64,000 bases of DNA from Bacteroidota bacterium (GTDB lineage: Bacteria; Bacteroidota; Ignavibacteria; OLB7): the NCBI GenBank assembly GCA_018266795.1, contig JAFDZV010000043.1, positions 1 to 64,000 on the forward strand, read 5' to 3'. Below are positions 17,524 through 27,279 of the stretch, in pieces. Under the pieces are notes generated by a model that was not told where the DNA came from, ran no database searches, and worked only from the letters and a program-made list of their open reading frames with translations. A program made the position numbers and the translations under genes. Every line of letters begins with the position of its first letter. Within the stretch, counting starts at the first letter, position 1.

Positions 17524-18021
17524 TCATGCCTGTCGCCGCGCGGCACCGGTGCCTGCCCCGGCACCGTCGCGTTGCAGTATCGCCACCGTGAGCTCGCGAG
17601 TCACTGCAATCCAGATGGGGCAGGTCCATCCGCTGAACTGATCGCGCATCACCGATGCGAACGTCTGCATGTCCGCATATCCGTCGGCGTTCCTCGTCAC
17701 GCGAAGAGCAACCTGGTCCGCAGCGGCGCTCCGTCGTGAAAGGAGCAGCAGCCATGCGCCCGGATGTTGCGCGTGCGGCACGCCGGCACTGTCCCGTTCA
17801 TACCGTAGCGGGCCTGACGGTGCCGAACCGTTCAGCGATTCACGAAGGGCGCCGAGCGCATCGGCGTTCAGATGAAATACGGTGTGCGAACGCCTCCCGG
17901 CATCCTCGAGTCCCTCGATCCTCCAACCGGCCTCGAACATCTCGTTCAATGCATCGATGGATGACGGCCCATCCAGCACAATCGGCTTCCCCAGGTGAAT
18001 CGAGTTCGTTTCGATGCGCAT
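17524..18021 (-). CDS. Hypothetical protein (165 residues)
   Basis: Minus-strand frame starting with ATG at 18021. It has balanced protein-like composition: IVLDGPSSIDALNEMFEAGW near the start, then RIEGLEDAGRRSHTVFHLNADA, a GAWLLLLSRR strand, and DMQTFASVMRDQFSGWTCP with ELTVAILQRDG at the end. No signal peptide or membrane helix is present, so a cytoplasmic location is likely. The last 15 residues are Gly/Ala/Arg-rich. A perfect hairpin terminator follows immediately. I do not recognise the family; the alternating strand/helix pattern suggests a small alpha/beta fold. Confidence 0.65.
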   Translation of the reverse strand: MRIETNSIHLGKPIVLDGPSSIDALNEMFEAGWRIEGLEDAGRRSHTVFHLNADALGALRESLNGSAPSGPLRYERDSAGVPHAQHPGAWLLLLSRRSAAADQVALRVTRNADGYADMQTFASVMRDQFSGWTCPIWIAVTRELTVAILQRDGAGAGTGAARRQA

Positions 18022-18438
18022 GTCCGTTTCATGATTGAGATCTCAGCTGCGTTCGCCGGGCATGGGTATTCACTGCTGCACGGCCCGTCCGAAACGCGGG
18101 CAACCCGCTACCGATTAAAGCCTCCGTACGCGCTCCGCCTTAGCGAACGGATAATACATCCGTTGCATGCGAGAGCATCGCGCCCGCAGCGCTCGCCACG
18201 TGCAACCCGGCAAACCCCCGGCGTGTTGCCATCGTCCGGGCGCCTGCCCGAGAATACCGCCGGTCTGCGATGCCTTCATCGCGCTCGTCTCCTGCGGCAG
18301 CCTCCTGCAACCGTTCCCGCCTGCAACTGAAACCGACGCGGCATACATTGTGCCTGTTGCGACAGTTCGCGTGCAGCAGGCCCCGATCCCGCCTGCCCGC
18401 CGGTTGCGGTCACTGTGTACGATATCAGGCAGGGCCTC
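18022..18438. other. Promoter-bearing gap with no gene seen
   Basis: Between divergent genes (17524-18021 minus, 18439-22029 plus). Short frames on the plus strand lack motifs. No promoter of the recurrent TTG-N20-TAnnTT(T/C)G form was found on either strand. Confidence 0.4.
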
Positions 18439-21400
18439 ATGAATGCTTCCCGGTTGCTCGGTTATTTCCGGCCCTGCGTGGCCGCAATGCTTTCAGCTCT
18501 GCTGCTTGCCAGTGTATGCACGGCGCAGTATGCAGGGTGGGAGAACGAAATGGAGATCAGCGCCCGCGAGGCGTTCTTCTACGGGGCGCGGGCCTATCCA
18601 TACGGGCGGGTGCCACAGAACGCCCGGCAGGATGCGATCCTTCATGCACAGGAGAAGATGCGCCCGTTTCGCGGCGGGCGCGCATTCCAGTCGGCAGATA
18701 TGTGGAAGCCGATCGGGCCGTACGATCTCGGCGGCCGTATCACGGCAGTGGCCGTGCATCCCGGCGACGGAAGCACGCTGTGGGCAGGCGCAGCCGATGG
18801 CGGAGTCTGGAAATCCACCGATCGCGGAGCCTCGTGGACGCCGACGATGGACTTCGAGAACGCCATTGCCGTCGGTGCGCTTGCCGTGGACCCCGGCGAT
18901 CCGAATGTGGTCTATGCAGGGACCGGTGAGACGGCGATGAACGTTGATACGTACGGCGGTGCGGGGATCTTCAAGAGCACCGATGCCGGTGGAAGCTGGC
19001 ATACATCGGGGCTCACGAATGTTGCCGCATTCTCCCGCATCGTCGTGCTGCCGGGGTCATCCGGCGTAGTGCTTGCCGGTGCGGTGCGGAACAACGCCGG
19101 TCTGTATCGCTCGACGGATGCCGGCCATAGTTGGGAGCGCGTTCTCGGGATGCCGGTGACCGATATCACCATCAACCCTTCCAACGCCGATCAGGTATGG
19201 GTTGGCGGGCCATCCTTCGGCGTAATGCGCTCCGCCGATGCGGGCCGTACGTTTGTACAATCGGGCACCGGCATCGCTCCCGACGGGGCGTTCATCGGCC
19301 GCGTCTCCGTGCAGATTGCTCCATCGGCGCCTTCTACACTCTATGTCCTCGCCAGCGAGTTCTCACCTCAGCAGGGAAACCTCTCGCGCATCTACAAGTC
19401 CACCAACGGCGGCCGGAACTGGACGAACGTGCTGGACACGGATCCCGATCTCCTCAACTACTACGGGCATCCGCAGGGAGAGTACGACAACGTGCTCGCG
19501 GTGAAGCCGGACGATCCGAACGTGGTGATCGCGGGTGGCGTGATCATGGTGCGTTCAACCGATGGCGGCGCGAACTGGCAATTGATCGAGACGCCGCTCC
19601 ATCCCGATCATCACGCGCTGGCATTCGACCCGAAGAACCCTGCGTTGCTCTACATCGGCAACGACGGGGGCATGTATGCGAGCCCCGATGCCGGAACCAC
19701 ATTCAACCGCATCTCCAAGGGGCTGGCCATCACGCAGTTCTATGCGATGGCGATCGACCAGAACAAACCCGGGCTTGTCTACGGCGGTACGCAGGACAAC
19801 GGTACCGTCACCAATGCGGCCGCCGACTACTGGGAACATGGTCCCGGTGTCATCCTGGGGGGCGACGGCTTTCATGTGATCGTGGACCCGGCATCGCCGG
19901 CAATCGTCTACGGCGAACAGCCGTACGGCCAGATGTTCCGCACCGATGTTGCCGCCGGCACGCGGCAGCAGTTCACAACCGGCATCGATCTCACCGATCC
20001 ATCGGACCCGGCCGCCTGGTCCGCTCCGATGCTTCTGGACCCGGGCGATCCAACGCGATTCTACTGCGGCCGCACGCACGTCTACACCCGCACCGCCGCA
20101 TCGTCGTGGGAACCGATCTCGCCACCGTTCAGAACGCCGGTCTCGGCGATCGCCGTCTCGCCCGTGGATCGCGGTGTGATCTATGCGGGCTCGGGCCTGG
20201 CCGCCGGTACGACGGTCTACCTCAGCGACGGTATTCCGCTCGGGGAAGTGAAGGTCACGCTGGATACCGGGCGCACGTGGGTGGATCGCACCGTCGGGAG
20301 CGGCCTGCCGGATCGGGTGATCACGCAGATCGTTGCCTCGCCGTCGGAGCGTTGCACCGCCTACGCGACGTTCTCCGGCTTCTACTCCGGGCATGTCTTC
20401 AGGACAACGGACTGCGGCTCGTCCTGGAGCGACATCAGCGCGGGGCTTCCGGACATCCCCGCAAACGCACTGGCCATCGATCCGGTCAACGAGCGCACGC
20501 TCTACGTGGGGACCGATATCGGTGTCTTCGTTTCCACGGACGACGGGGCCAACTGGTACACGTTCGGCACGGGGCTGCCGAAGGCTGCCGTGGCGGACAT
20601 GGCGGTCTACAAGGCCGGCGGCATGCTGCGGGTTGCCACCCACGGGCGTTCGATGTGGGAGATACCGTTGGCCGGTGCGGCCGCCAGCCCTTCGGTCACC
20701 GTTCCTGCGGGCCGCGAGATCTGGATGGGGCGGACCGTTCACGATATCCGATGGAACGGCCTTACCGGCCCGTTGACTCTCGAGTACTCGCTGGATGGCG
20801 GCACGGCCTGGCAAGAGATTGCCGCCGGCATCAGCGGCAGTCTCTATCGCTGGAGGGTTCCCGATACGGTTCGGAGCAGCGTCGTGACGGTACGCGTGCG
20901 CGAGTCCGCCGGGCAATCGGACAGCGCCCGCAGCGCACTCTTCACGCTGATGCCGTATGCCCCGGGGACATTCATCAGCGGTTCGCTCCAGGCCCGTCCG
21001 TGCTGGGGGCTTGCGTTCGACGGCGAACATCTCTGGGCCACGCTCGAGAACAGCGATACGCTCCTCCAACTGGATCGGCACACGCTCGCCGTGCTGGCCC
21101 AGGTGAAGGTGGGCTCGGACACCGCGCGCAGACGCTTCACGGATATCACGTACGCTCCGGGGCGCAGAACATTCTTCCTGCACGATATCACGGATGCCCG
21201 GCAGGATGGTTCGGGCGATGCATGGTTGGAGGAGGTGACGCCCGGCGGCCAGGTACTGAATCGATGGCGCTCCCCCTGCGCCTATCCCACCGGCCTTGCC
21301 TGGCTTGCCGATTCGGGCCGCGCGGGACATCTGCTTGCGTCGGATCTGTTTGGCGATCAGAGCTTTTTCGTGATCGATCCGGAGAGCGGTTCGGTTGAAC

Positions 21401-22029
21401 GAACGATACCGCGCGCCGTTCAGGTTCAGTTCGGGCCTGCCGGCATCACACCCACTGCCGATGGCTCAGGCTTCTGGCAGGTGATCGACGACTTCGATAT
21501 CGCAACGGGGCCGAACGGCTCCCGGCTCGTCAACTTCGCGCTTGGCGATCAGGCCATGCGCTGCGAGTTTCCGCTGCAGATAACGCCTGACTCCGCAATC
21601 GCCGGCGGGTATACGCAGTGGGGCCACATCTTCGGGCGCGGAGTGGAACGCGATCCGGAGGATGGGAACCTCTGGGTGACGAATCTGGACGGCGCGATCT
21701 GCAAGTTCACGGCATGCGAGGCCGTTCCGTCCGCAGTGGACGATCTATCGCATCGCGATATGCCTCGCGCTTCCCTCGAACCGGTGATACCGAACCCCGC
21801 GCGCGGGGAGGTGCGGATTCGTTTCACCATCGGATCTGCCGCGCTGGTGGATGTTCAGCTCTTCGATGCCGCAGGGCGCGTTGCCGCCACGCTGAGCCGC
21901 GGCGAGGTGGATGCCGGCATGCATGAGCTCCCGTTCGATACGTCCGATCTCCCGGCGGGAATCTATCGCTGCCGCCTGCGGGTGAACGGCGCCGCGGTTG
22001 CGACCGCCACGCTGGTTCACGTGCGATAG
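18439..22029 (+). CDS. BNR/sortilin-type propeller protein with T9SS sorting domain
   Basis: 1196 residues. The ATG at 18439 starts a signal peptide (MNASRLLGYFRPCVAAML, then ASVCTAQ), preceded by CAGGCAGGG. Residues ~95-720 contain about ten BNR/Asp-box repeats of the form STDxGxSW (GVWKSTDRGASW, GIFKSTDAGGSW, GLYRSTDAGHSW, IYKSTNGGRNW, VFRTTDCGSSW, GVFVSTDDGANW). This is the pattern of the two-propeller GH74/VPS10-like superfamily. An Ig-like domain follows at ~760-850, then a second propeller-like region with DITDARQDGSG and LLASDLFGDQ. The end is a T9SS domain (PVIPNPARGEVRIRF, then GIYRCRLRV). It might bind or cleave polysaccharide, but catalytic residues cannot be assigned by eye. Confidence 0.85.
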   Translation: MNASRLLGYFRPCVAAMLSALLLASVCTAQYAGWENEMEISAREAFFYGARAYPYGRVPQNARQDAILHAQEKMRPFRGGRAFQSADMWKPIGPYDLGGRITAVAVHPGDGSTLWAGAADGGVWKSTDRGASWTPTMDFENAIAVGALAVDPGDPNVVYAGTGETAMNVDTYGGAGIFKSTDAGGSWHTSGLTNVAAFSRIVVLPGSSGVVLAGAVRNNAGLYRSTDAGHSWERVLGMPVTDITINPSNADQVWVGGPSFGVMRSADAGRTFVQSGTGIAPDGAFIGRVSVQIAPSAPSTLYVLASEFSPQQGNLSRIYKSTNGGRNWTNVLDTDPDLLNYYGHPQGEYDNVLAVKPDDPNVVIAGGVIMVRSTDGGANWQLIETPLHPDHHALAFDPKNPALLYIGNDGGMYASPDAGTTFNRISKGLAITQFYAMAIDQNKPGLVYGGTQDNGTVTNAAADYWEHGPGVILGGDGFHVIVDPASPAIVYGEQPYGQMFRTDVAAGTRQQFTTGIDLTDPSDPAAWSAPMLLDPGDPTRFYCGRTHVYTRTAASSWEPISPPFRTPVSAIAVSPVDRGVIYAGSGLAAGTTVYLSDGIPLGEVKVTLDTGRTWVDRTVGSGLPDRVITQIVASPSERCTAYATFSGFYSGHVFRTTDCGSSWSDISAGLPDIPANALAIDPVNERTLYVGTDIGVFVSTDDGANWYTFGTGLPKAAVADMAVYKAGGMLRVATHGRSMWEIPLAGAAASPSVTVPAGREIWMGRTVHDIRWNGLTGPLTLEYSLDGGTAWQEIAAGISGSLYRWRVPDTVRSSVVTVRVRESAGQSDSARSALFTLMPYAPGTFISGSLQARPCWGLAFDGEHLWATLENSDTLLQLDRHTLAVLAQVKVGSDTARRRFTDITYAPGRRTFFLHDITDARQDGSGDAWLEEVTPGGQVLNRWRSPCAYPTGLAWLADSGRAGHLLASDLFGDQSFFVIDPESGSVERTIPRAVQVQFGPAGITPTADGSGFWQVIDDFDIATGPNGSRLVNFALGDQAMRCEFPLQITPDSAIAGGYTQWGHIFGRGVERDPEDGNLWVTNLDGAICKFTACEAVPSAVDDLSHRDMPRASLEPVIPNPARGEVRIRFTIGSAALVDVQLFDAAGRVAATLSRGEVDAGMHELPFDTSDLPAGIYRCRLRVNGAAVATATLVHVR

Positions 22030-22221
22030 TTTGCGGCGGATGGCTCGCCGCGGTGCGCGTACGGTTCGGCCGTGATCCGAACCGCGCTCCGTGCGGGGAC
22101 GCCTGCCGATGCACGGACGGCGCTCCGGTGCCGACACGGCAGCATCCGTCAATGCGGGATGCATGCGGCCATCACCATCTCCGCGGTGATGGCGCATCGC
22201 GCAGGCCGCTGCGCCAATAGC

Positions 22222-22253
22222 GAGGGCATCCCGCCGAACGACGGGATGCCCTC
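22222..22253. terminator. Bidirectional hairpin between convergent genes
   Basis: Perfect 12-base arms (GAGGGCATCCCG and complement) with an 8-base loop, between the stops at 22029 (plus) and 22286 (minus). Confidence 0.8.
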
Positions 22254-22285
22254 CGCATGATGACATCATGCGTTGCCCGGTGATA

Positions 22286-22726
22286 TCAGAGGCAGTCGGT
22301 GACGGCGCATGGCGCAGGCACCACGTCGAGATGGCCGCAGATCGTTGCGTCGGGGCCCGGGCGGCACACCTGCCCGCAGCATCCGCGTGCGAAGCCCAGC
22401 GTGCGGCTGCAGGCTCCCGGAGGCGGCATCGGTCCCGGCCCCGGCAGCACGAAGAAGCCTCCGTTGCAGAGCTGGATGGTGTTGCTCGCCCAGTCCGCGC
22501 ACGGCAGCGAGATACTTTCCCCCGGCGCAAGTGGAGTGCAGACGATCGGGCCGCTTGGCGAGAGCTGGTGGCATACGGTTACGCTGCATGCCAGCGCCGG
22601 GCTGATTGTGAGCGTGTAGGTCGGGCACGGGCACTGAGCGTGGCCGGTGGTGAGGGCGGTGATCAGCATGCAAACTGTGAAGGCGGCCAGAACTGCGCCG
22701 CGACATCGTTGTGCGATCGACTTCAT
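22286..22726 (-). CDS. Small secreted cysteine-rich protein
   Basis: 146 residues. The ATG at 22726 follows GGGAGAACGATC. A signal peptide (MKSIAQRCRGAVLAAFTVCM to TGHAQ) precedes a mature part of ~115 residues with 15 or so cysteines: CPCPTYTL, ACSVTVCHQL, IVCTPL, LPCADW, LCNGGFF, then GCCGQVC and ending ICGHLDVVPAPCAVTDCL. It has no T9SS domain. Layout (HAQC start, Ig-like strands, clustered C-terminal cysteines) resembles the protein at 40731-41144, so both may belong to one family of disulfide-stabilised exported proteins. A hairpin follows downstream. Function unknown. Confidence 0.75.
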   Translation of the reverse strand: MKSIAQRCRGAVLAAFTVCMLITALTTGHAQCPCPTYTLTISPALACSVTVCHQLSPSGPIVCTPLAPGESISLPCADWASNTIQLCNGGFFVLPGPGPMPPPGACSRTLGFARGCCGQVCRPGPDATICGHLDVVPAPCAVTDCL

Positions 22727-23052
22727 GATCGTTCTCCCGAATGAGTTGATGGGTGTCAGGAACGAACGTCTGCAGGCGGTTCATGGAGGATCGTGTGCGC
22801 CGGATGCAGCGTCCTCGGAGCGGGCATCCACAACTTGCCGATCGCGAGATTGGAGAAGTAGTACATCATGATGTACCCGTCAACGTGCCGAACTGCCGGC
22901 TCATGACGATGAAATCCCGGCGCGGCCGGAATCATCCCCGCGTTACCATTTCCACGGCTGATGTATCTGTACCTGACGGAGCCCGGCGCATCATCTGTCC
23001 GGCAGGCTGTGACATCCGGCGCGAGCGGCTCAACGTACCCATGTAGCGTCCA
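22727..23052. other. Divergent intergenic region, no gene seen
   Basis: Separates the Cys-rich gene (minus) from the glycosidase-like gene (plus). It contains GTCAGGAACGAACGTCTG at 22757-22774, which recurs in similar form ahead of the T9SS gene at 16405. No clear promoter was identified. Confidence 0.4.
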
Positions 23053-24372
23053 ATGAAGCATTACCCGAGTCCGCTCAGCATCGCCGGTATCGGTTGTACC
23101 CTCTCTGTCTGGTGCCTGCTGCTGGCCGGCCTGCACCTGCGCCTTCACGCACAGCCGACCGATCCGGTTCCCTCCGGCATCTACTGCAGCTGCGGGCCAA
23201 CCAACGCCACGGGACCGGGATCGGTGGATCCGGCCATCGCAGCGAAGCCATTCGTTCGCGGAATCCTGGTGCGGATCGGATGGAATCTGGTTGAACCTTC
23301 GGACGGAACCTACAACTGGGCGCAACTGGACACGCAGATCGCACGAGCCCGTTCCTATGGCAAGAAGGTGGCGCTCTCCGTGGTCAACGGCCCCTCGGCT
23401 CCCGCATGGCTGTATGCGGCCGGTGTTCAACGCGCGGTTATCGGCGCACCGTTCAACGACACCATTCCCTATCCGTGGGATCCAATCTACCTTGCCAGGT
23501 GGAGCGATCTGATTGCGCACCTCGGGGCTCGGTACGATGGTGATACAACCGTTACCCTGGTTCACATGACCAATGCCACGGCGAACGGCTTCGAGTTCTT
23601 TCTCAATCCAACCGCAGCCTTCAACTGGAGCGCGGCAGGATATTCGGACATGAAGGTGATCGATTCATGGAAACAGGTGATCGATGCATTCAATGCCGCA
23701 TTTCCGAATCACTATCTGGACAACGACTTCCATCCGATCTTCCTCACGGCCAACTCCAGCACCGTTCCGGGTGATTCCGTGTACGCATATGCACGTCGCG
23801 CCGTCGGCGGCCGATATGGCGCGTTTTCCTCCTGGTGGTCGCAGAAGAATACATCTGCATATCCCATGCAGTATGCCGATCTGGTTGGTTCGGCGCACAA
23901 CACGTTTGCCACCGTGCAGTTCGCGTACAATGGCACCAACGATTCGGCAGCCTTCGGCGCGGGGGGAATGCCGGGAGCGTTGCAGCTGGCGATCCAGGAT
24001 GGGATCTGCTACTGGGAGCTCTGGAACCAGGACATCCTGAACCCGAAGTTCGATTCACTTCTCGCCAATGCCACGTGTGCAACCACAAGTGGCGTGGAAC
24101 CTCCGTCGTTCGGCCTGTTCCGCCCGGTACTCTATCCCAACCCCTCCTCCGGCAGTCTCTTCATTCAATGGGACGCCGCGCCTGGAGAACCGGTGGATGT
24201 GAGCATCATGGACCTGCTTGGCCGCGTTGTCCTGCGCACCACGGCCGATCGCGGCGCCACGGAGGCTCACATCGATGTCACCGGGCTGGCCGGCGGAGCC
24301 TACCTGGTTCGCGTTGCCGCGTCGGGGGGGAGTGCGGTGGCGAACAGCCCACTCATCATTCAGACTCGCTGA
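23053..24372 (+). CDS. Glycoside-hydrolase-like TIM-barrel protein with T9SS sorting domain
   Basis: 439 residues from the ATG at 23053. It has a signal peptide (MKHYPSPLSIAGIGCTLSVW through LRLHAQ). Residues ~40-350 read like a GH42/GH-A type barrel: VRGILVRIGWNLVEPSDGTY, then WAQLDTQIARARSYGKKVAL and NGPSAPAWLYAAG follow the family's first two beta/alpha units. The usual Asn-Glu acid/base pair is not obvious (VHMTNATANGFEF at the expected place), so it may be divergent or inactive. The last ~75 residues are a T9SS domain (PVLYPNPSSGSLFIQW, then GAYLVRVAA). It is probably exported to act on or bind a glycan. Confidence 0.75.
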   Translation: MKHYPSPLSIAGIGCTLSVWCLLLAGLHLRLHAQPTDPVPSGIYCSCGPTNATGPGSVDPAIAAKPFVRGILVRIGWNLVEPSDGTYNWAQLDTQIARARSYGKKVALSVVNGPSAPAWLYAAGVQRAVIGAPFNDTIPYPWDPIYLARWSDLIAHLGARYDGDTTVTLVHMTNATANGFEFFLNPTAAFNWSAAGYSDMKVIDSWKQVIDAFNAAFPNHYLDNDFHPIFLTANSSTVPGDSVYAYARRAVGGRYGAFSSWWSQKNTSAYPMQYADLVGSAHNTFATVQFAYNGTNDSAAFGAGGMPGALQLAIQDGICYWELWNQDILNPKFDSLLANATCATTSGVEPPSFGLFRPVLYPNPSSGSLFIQWDAAPGEPVDVSIMDLLGRVVLRTTADRGATEAHIDVTGLAGGAYLVRVAASGGSAVANSPLIIQTR

Positions 24373-24401
24373 TTTCTCTCGCTTCAGGACGCAACTCCTT
24401 G

Positions 24402-24432
24402 TTGCAACTATCTTCGGCGGGCGTTATGTTCG
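24402..24432 (+). promoter_or_regulatory. Bacteroidota-type promoter candidate for the FG-GAP gene
   Basis: TTG at 24402-24404, a 20-base spacer and TATGTTCG at 24425-24432. The spacing equals that of the other three candidates in this window. The leader to the ATG at 24663 would be about 220 bases. Confidence 0.5.
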
Positions 24433-24662
24433 TCCCGCGATCAACCGGCACCCCATTGTCGCACGGTGCATTCCGGGCACCACTGTTTCACCCGGCACTC
24501 GCATGCGAGTCCCAACCACTCAATCCAGACCTGGATTCTGAATCGTTCATTGGATGATGGAGGTGCTTCCCACGGTTCCCTCGTTCTCTCCGACAAATCG
24601 GCGGAGTCCCCCCGGTACATGCTTCCCCCCCATTTGTTCTCCAAACACCCATGGAGGTATCA

Positions 24663-26996
24663 ATGGCCCGTACCCTACCATTTGCCTTACTGCTCGTTGT
24701 CGTATTACTGCCAAACATCACGTCCGCTCAATCCACGCTCGACTCATCGGTTCTGATGTCCGGTGAAATGCGAAAGTTCGAGGGGACGCGAAAAATGGTA
24801 GCTCTCCTGAAGGAGAACGCCATCAAGTACAACGATGGGCACAACGCCCTCGCGAACACCGCTCGCGTCAAATTCTTTGAAGACCTCGTGCAGCATGCTC
24901 CTGAAAACAAGAGACTGCTCTATCAGGAGATGCTGTTTGCCGGCATGACCGAACGAGCGATCGAGGGAATCAAGAACATGCTTGCCAATCCAAGGCTCAA
25001 TCCCGGCGAGAAGCCCAAGCTGATGGATCTTCTCGGCATCGCCTATCTGCGACTCGGGGAGCAGGAAAACTGTGTGGCCAATCATACGGCGCAATCGTGC
25101 CTCATGCCGATCGAGGCCGGAGGATACCACACAATCCAGCGCGGATCGCGGAGCGCAATCGACGTCTACAAGGCGATTCTCGCGGAACATCCGGACGATA
25201 TCAAATCCCGCTGGCTGCTGAACATTGCCTACATGACGCTGGGTGAGTATCCGGAAAAAGTCCCGCCGCAGTACGTAATTCCGGAAAAGGTATTCAAATC
25301 GGATTACCCGCTTCCGCGTTTCCACGACATCGCTCCGGACGTCGGTCTCGACGTGATGAACCTTGCGGGCGGATGCTGCATGGAGGATTTCGACAACGAT
25401 GGCGACCTTGATCTGTTGGTCTCCTCGTGGGGAGTCAACGATCAGATTCAATATTTCCGCAACAATGGCGACGGCACATTTACCGAGCAGACGAAGGAAG
25501 CCGGGCTGGAGGGAATTACCGGCGGCATCAACATGTTCCATGCGGATTACAACAACGATGGGTTTGCAGACGTATTCGTTGCCCGCGGTGCGTGGATGGG
25601 AACATATGGAAACCAGCCGAGCTCGCTCTTGAAGAACAACGGCGACGGCACGTTCACAGACGTGACGATCGAGTCCGGCCTGCTGGGATTTCGCCCGACC
25701 GAGGCGGTTGCATGGGGTGACTTCGACAACGACGGCTGGCTGGATATCTTCATCGGTTGCGAGACCACCGGCCTCCAGGGGCATCCATGCGAGCTGTACC
25801 GCAATAATCACGACGGCACATTTACCAACGTTGCGCACGAAGCCGGTGTCGATTTTCAATCGATCGTGAAGTCCGTGCACTGGGGTGATTACAACAACGA
25901 CGGCCTCATCGATCTCTACGTCTCGAATCTCGCCGGACCCAACAAGCTGTTCCGAAACAATGGAAACAGGAACGGCGCGTGGACCTTTACCGACGTCGCG
26001 GCCCAGGCCGGTGTACAGGAGCCGGAGTTCAGCTTCCCGGCATTTTTCTTCGACTACGACAACGATGGCTGGCTGGATATTTTCGTCTCCGATTTCGGCG
26101 GCCGCCCGAGCGGCGTCTTCAATGGTCTGCCGGTTCTCATGAGCGTCGTAGGCCCTGTTGCCAACGATTATCTGGGTAACCCGCACATGGTGACGGTGCC
26201 GAAACTGTACCACAATAATCACGACGGTACCTTCACCGACGTGGCGAAGGAAATGCATCTGGACAGGACGATGTTCGGGATGGGATGCAATTTTGGTGAT
26301 ATTGACAACGACGGATTTCCGGACATCTATGTCGGCACCGGACATCCCGACCTGGATGCGCTGATTCCGAACCGTATGTTCCGAAATGCCGAGGGGAAGG
26401 TATTCCAGGACGTGACCACCGCCGGCGGATTCGGACACCTGCAGAAGGGGCATGCGATTGCATTCGGTGATATCGACAACGATGGCGATCAGGACATATT
26501 CGCCGTGATGGGAGGCGCGTTCGAGGGGGATGTGGCGCGCCGATGCCTGTTTCAGAATCCCGGAAACAGCAACCACTGGATCACGATACTGTTGGAAGGG
26601 ACGAAGGCCAACCGCTGCGCAATCGGCGCACGCATCAAGGTAACCGTGCAGCAGGCAGCAGGAAAGGACCGCGACATCTACGTGATGGCCGGCACCGGCG
26701 GCACGTTCGGCTCGTCATCGCTGCAGCAGGAAATCGGCCTGGGGGATGCACGGCAGATCAGATCCATCTCGATCGACTGGCCCGGCTCGCATACGAGGCA
26801 GACCCTGAAGAATGTGCAGATGGATCGCGCGATCAAGGTGGTGGAAGGAAACGACAGGGTGATAGCGCTCAATCGCAAGCCGATTCCGATGCCGGCCGCC
26901 GGGGCGCCCGCAACGCATCACCATATGCACAATATGCCGATGAAGGGAATGGAAGGGATGGATATGGATGACCCGCACGACATGCATGGTCACTGA
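24663..26996 (+). CDS. CRTAC1-like FG-GAP/ASPIC-UnbV repeat protein with His/Met-rich tail
   Basis: 777 residues. The ATG at 24663 lies 5 bases after GGAGGT; the upstream ATG at 24651 overlaps that site. After a signal peptide (MARTLPFALLLVVVLLP, TSAQS) comes a TPR-like helical region (~30-215). Then many FG-GAP/VCBS repeats carry Ca-binding DxDxDG loops: DFDNDGDLDLLVSSWG, DYNNDGFADVF, DFDNDGWLDIFIG, DIDNDGFPDIYVG, DIDNDGDQDIFAVMGG. An ASPIC/UnbV domain follows (NSNHWITILLEGTKANRCAIG through IDWPGSHTRQTLKN). The final ~25 residues are His- and Met-rich (HHHMHNMPM, then GMEGMDM and HDMHGH), a typical soft-metal binding composition. No T9SS domain is present. Probably extracytoplasmic; substrate unknown. 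Confidence 0.85.
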   Translation: MARTLPFALLLVVVLLPNITSAQSTLDSSVLMSGEMRKFEGTRKMVALLKENAIKYNDGHNALANTARVKFFEDLVQHAPENKRLLYQEMLFAGMTERAIEGIKNMLANPRLNPGEKPKLMDLLGIAYLRLGEQENCVANHTAQSCLMPIEAGGYHTIQRGSRSAIDVYKAILAEHPDDIKSRWLLNIAYMTLGEYPEKVPPQYVIPEKVFKSDYPLPRFHDIAPDVGLDVMNLAGGCCMEDFDNDGDLDLLVSSWGVNDQIQYFRNNGDGTFTEQTKEAGLEGITGGINMFHADYNNDGFADVFVARGAWMGTYGNQPSSLLKNNGDGTFTDVTIESGLLGFRPTEAVAWGDFDNDGWLDIFIGCETTGLQGHPCELYRNNHDGTFTNVAHEAGVDFQSIVKSVHWGDYNNDGLIDLYVSNLAGPNKLFRNNGNRNGAWTFTDVAAQAGVQEPEFSFPAFFFDYDNDGWLDIFVSDFGGRPSGVFNGLPVLMSVVGPVANDYLGNPHMVTVPKLYHNNHDGTFTDVAKEMHLDRTMFGMGCNFGDIDNDGFPDIYVGTGHPDLDALIPNRMFRNAEGKVFQDVTTAGGFGHLQKGHAIAFGDIDNDGDQDIFAVMGGAFEGDVARRCLFQNPGNSNHWITILLEGTKANRCAIGARIKVTVQQAAGKDRDIYVMAGTGGTFGSSSLQQEIGLGDARQIRSISIDWPGSHTRQTLKNVQMDRAIKVVEGNDRVIALNRKPIPMPAAGAPATHHHMHNMPMKGMEGMDMDDPHDMHGH

Positions 26997-27064
26997 GCGG
27001 TTGCTCCGCACACAGACGGGCGCTGTGCATGCGGTGCCTGGAACATCTCTCCGGAGAGGCCGGC

Positions 27065-27102
27065 AATGCGGGCATATGGACTACCGGTCCATGTGCCCGC
27101 AT
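27065..27102 (+). terminator. Hairpin terminator after the FG-GAP gene
   Basis: Arms ATGCGGGCATATGGAC (27066-27081) and GTCCATGTGCCCGCAT (27087-27102) pair with one mismatch around a 5-base loop; a short T-containing run (GCATTATT) follows. It lies 68 bases past the stop at 26996. Confidence 0.7.
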
Positions 27103-27279
27103 GCATTATTGGAGGATCGGGAGCGAAGCGCGAGCGGCACGGATCGTTCCGTTCGGGTATGCGAGTGTCACCCGCGAGGTTCGCACAATGGAGTGCATGA
27201 AGTGCAGCAATTGTTTCTCCGCACCATGACGGGCGATGTCGTTGATGTGCAGGCGCCGCACGTACGTCGGGTGCTGCGG

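Noticed and set aside
19555-21330. 591-residue minus-strand frame opposite the BNR propeller gene
   Set aside because: Antisense of the BNR repeats; Arg/Gly/Ala-rich with no motif.
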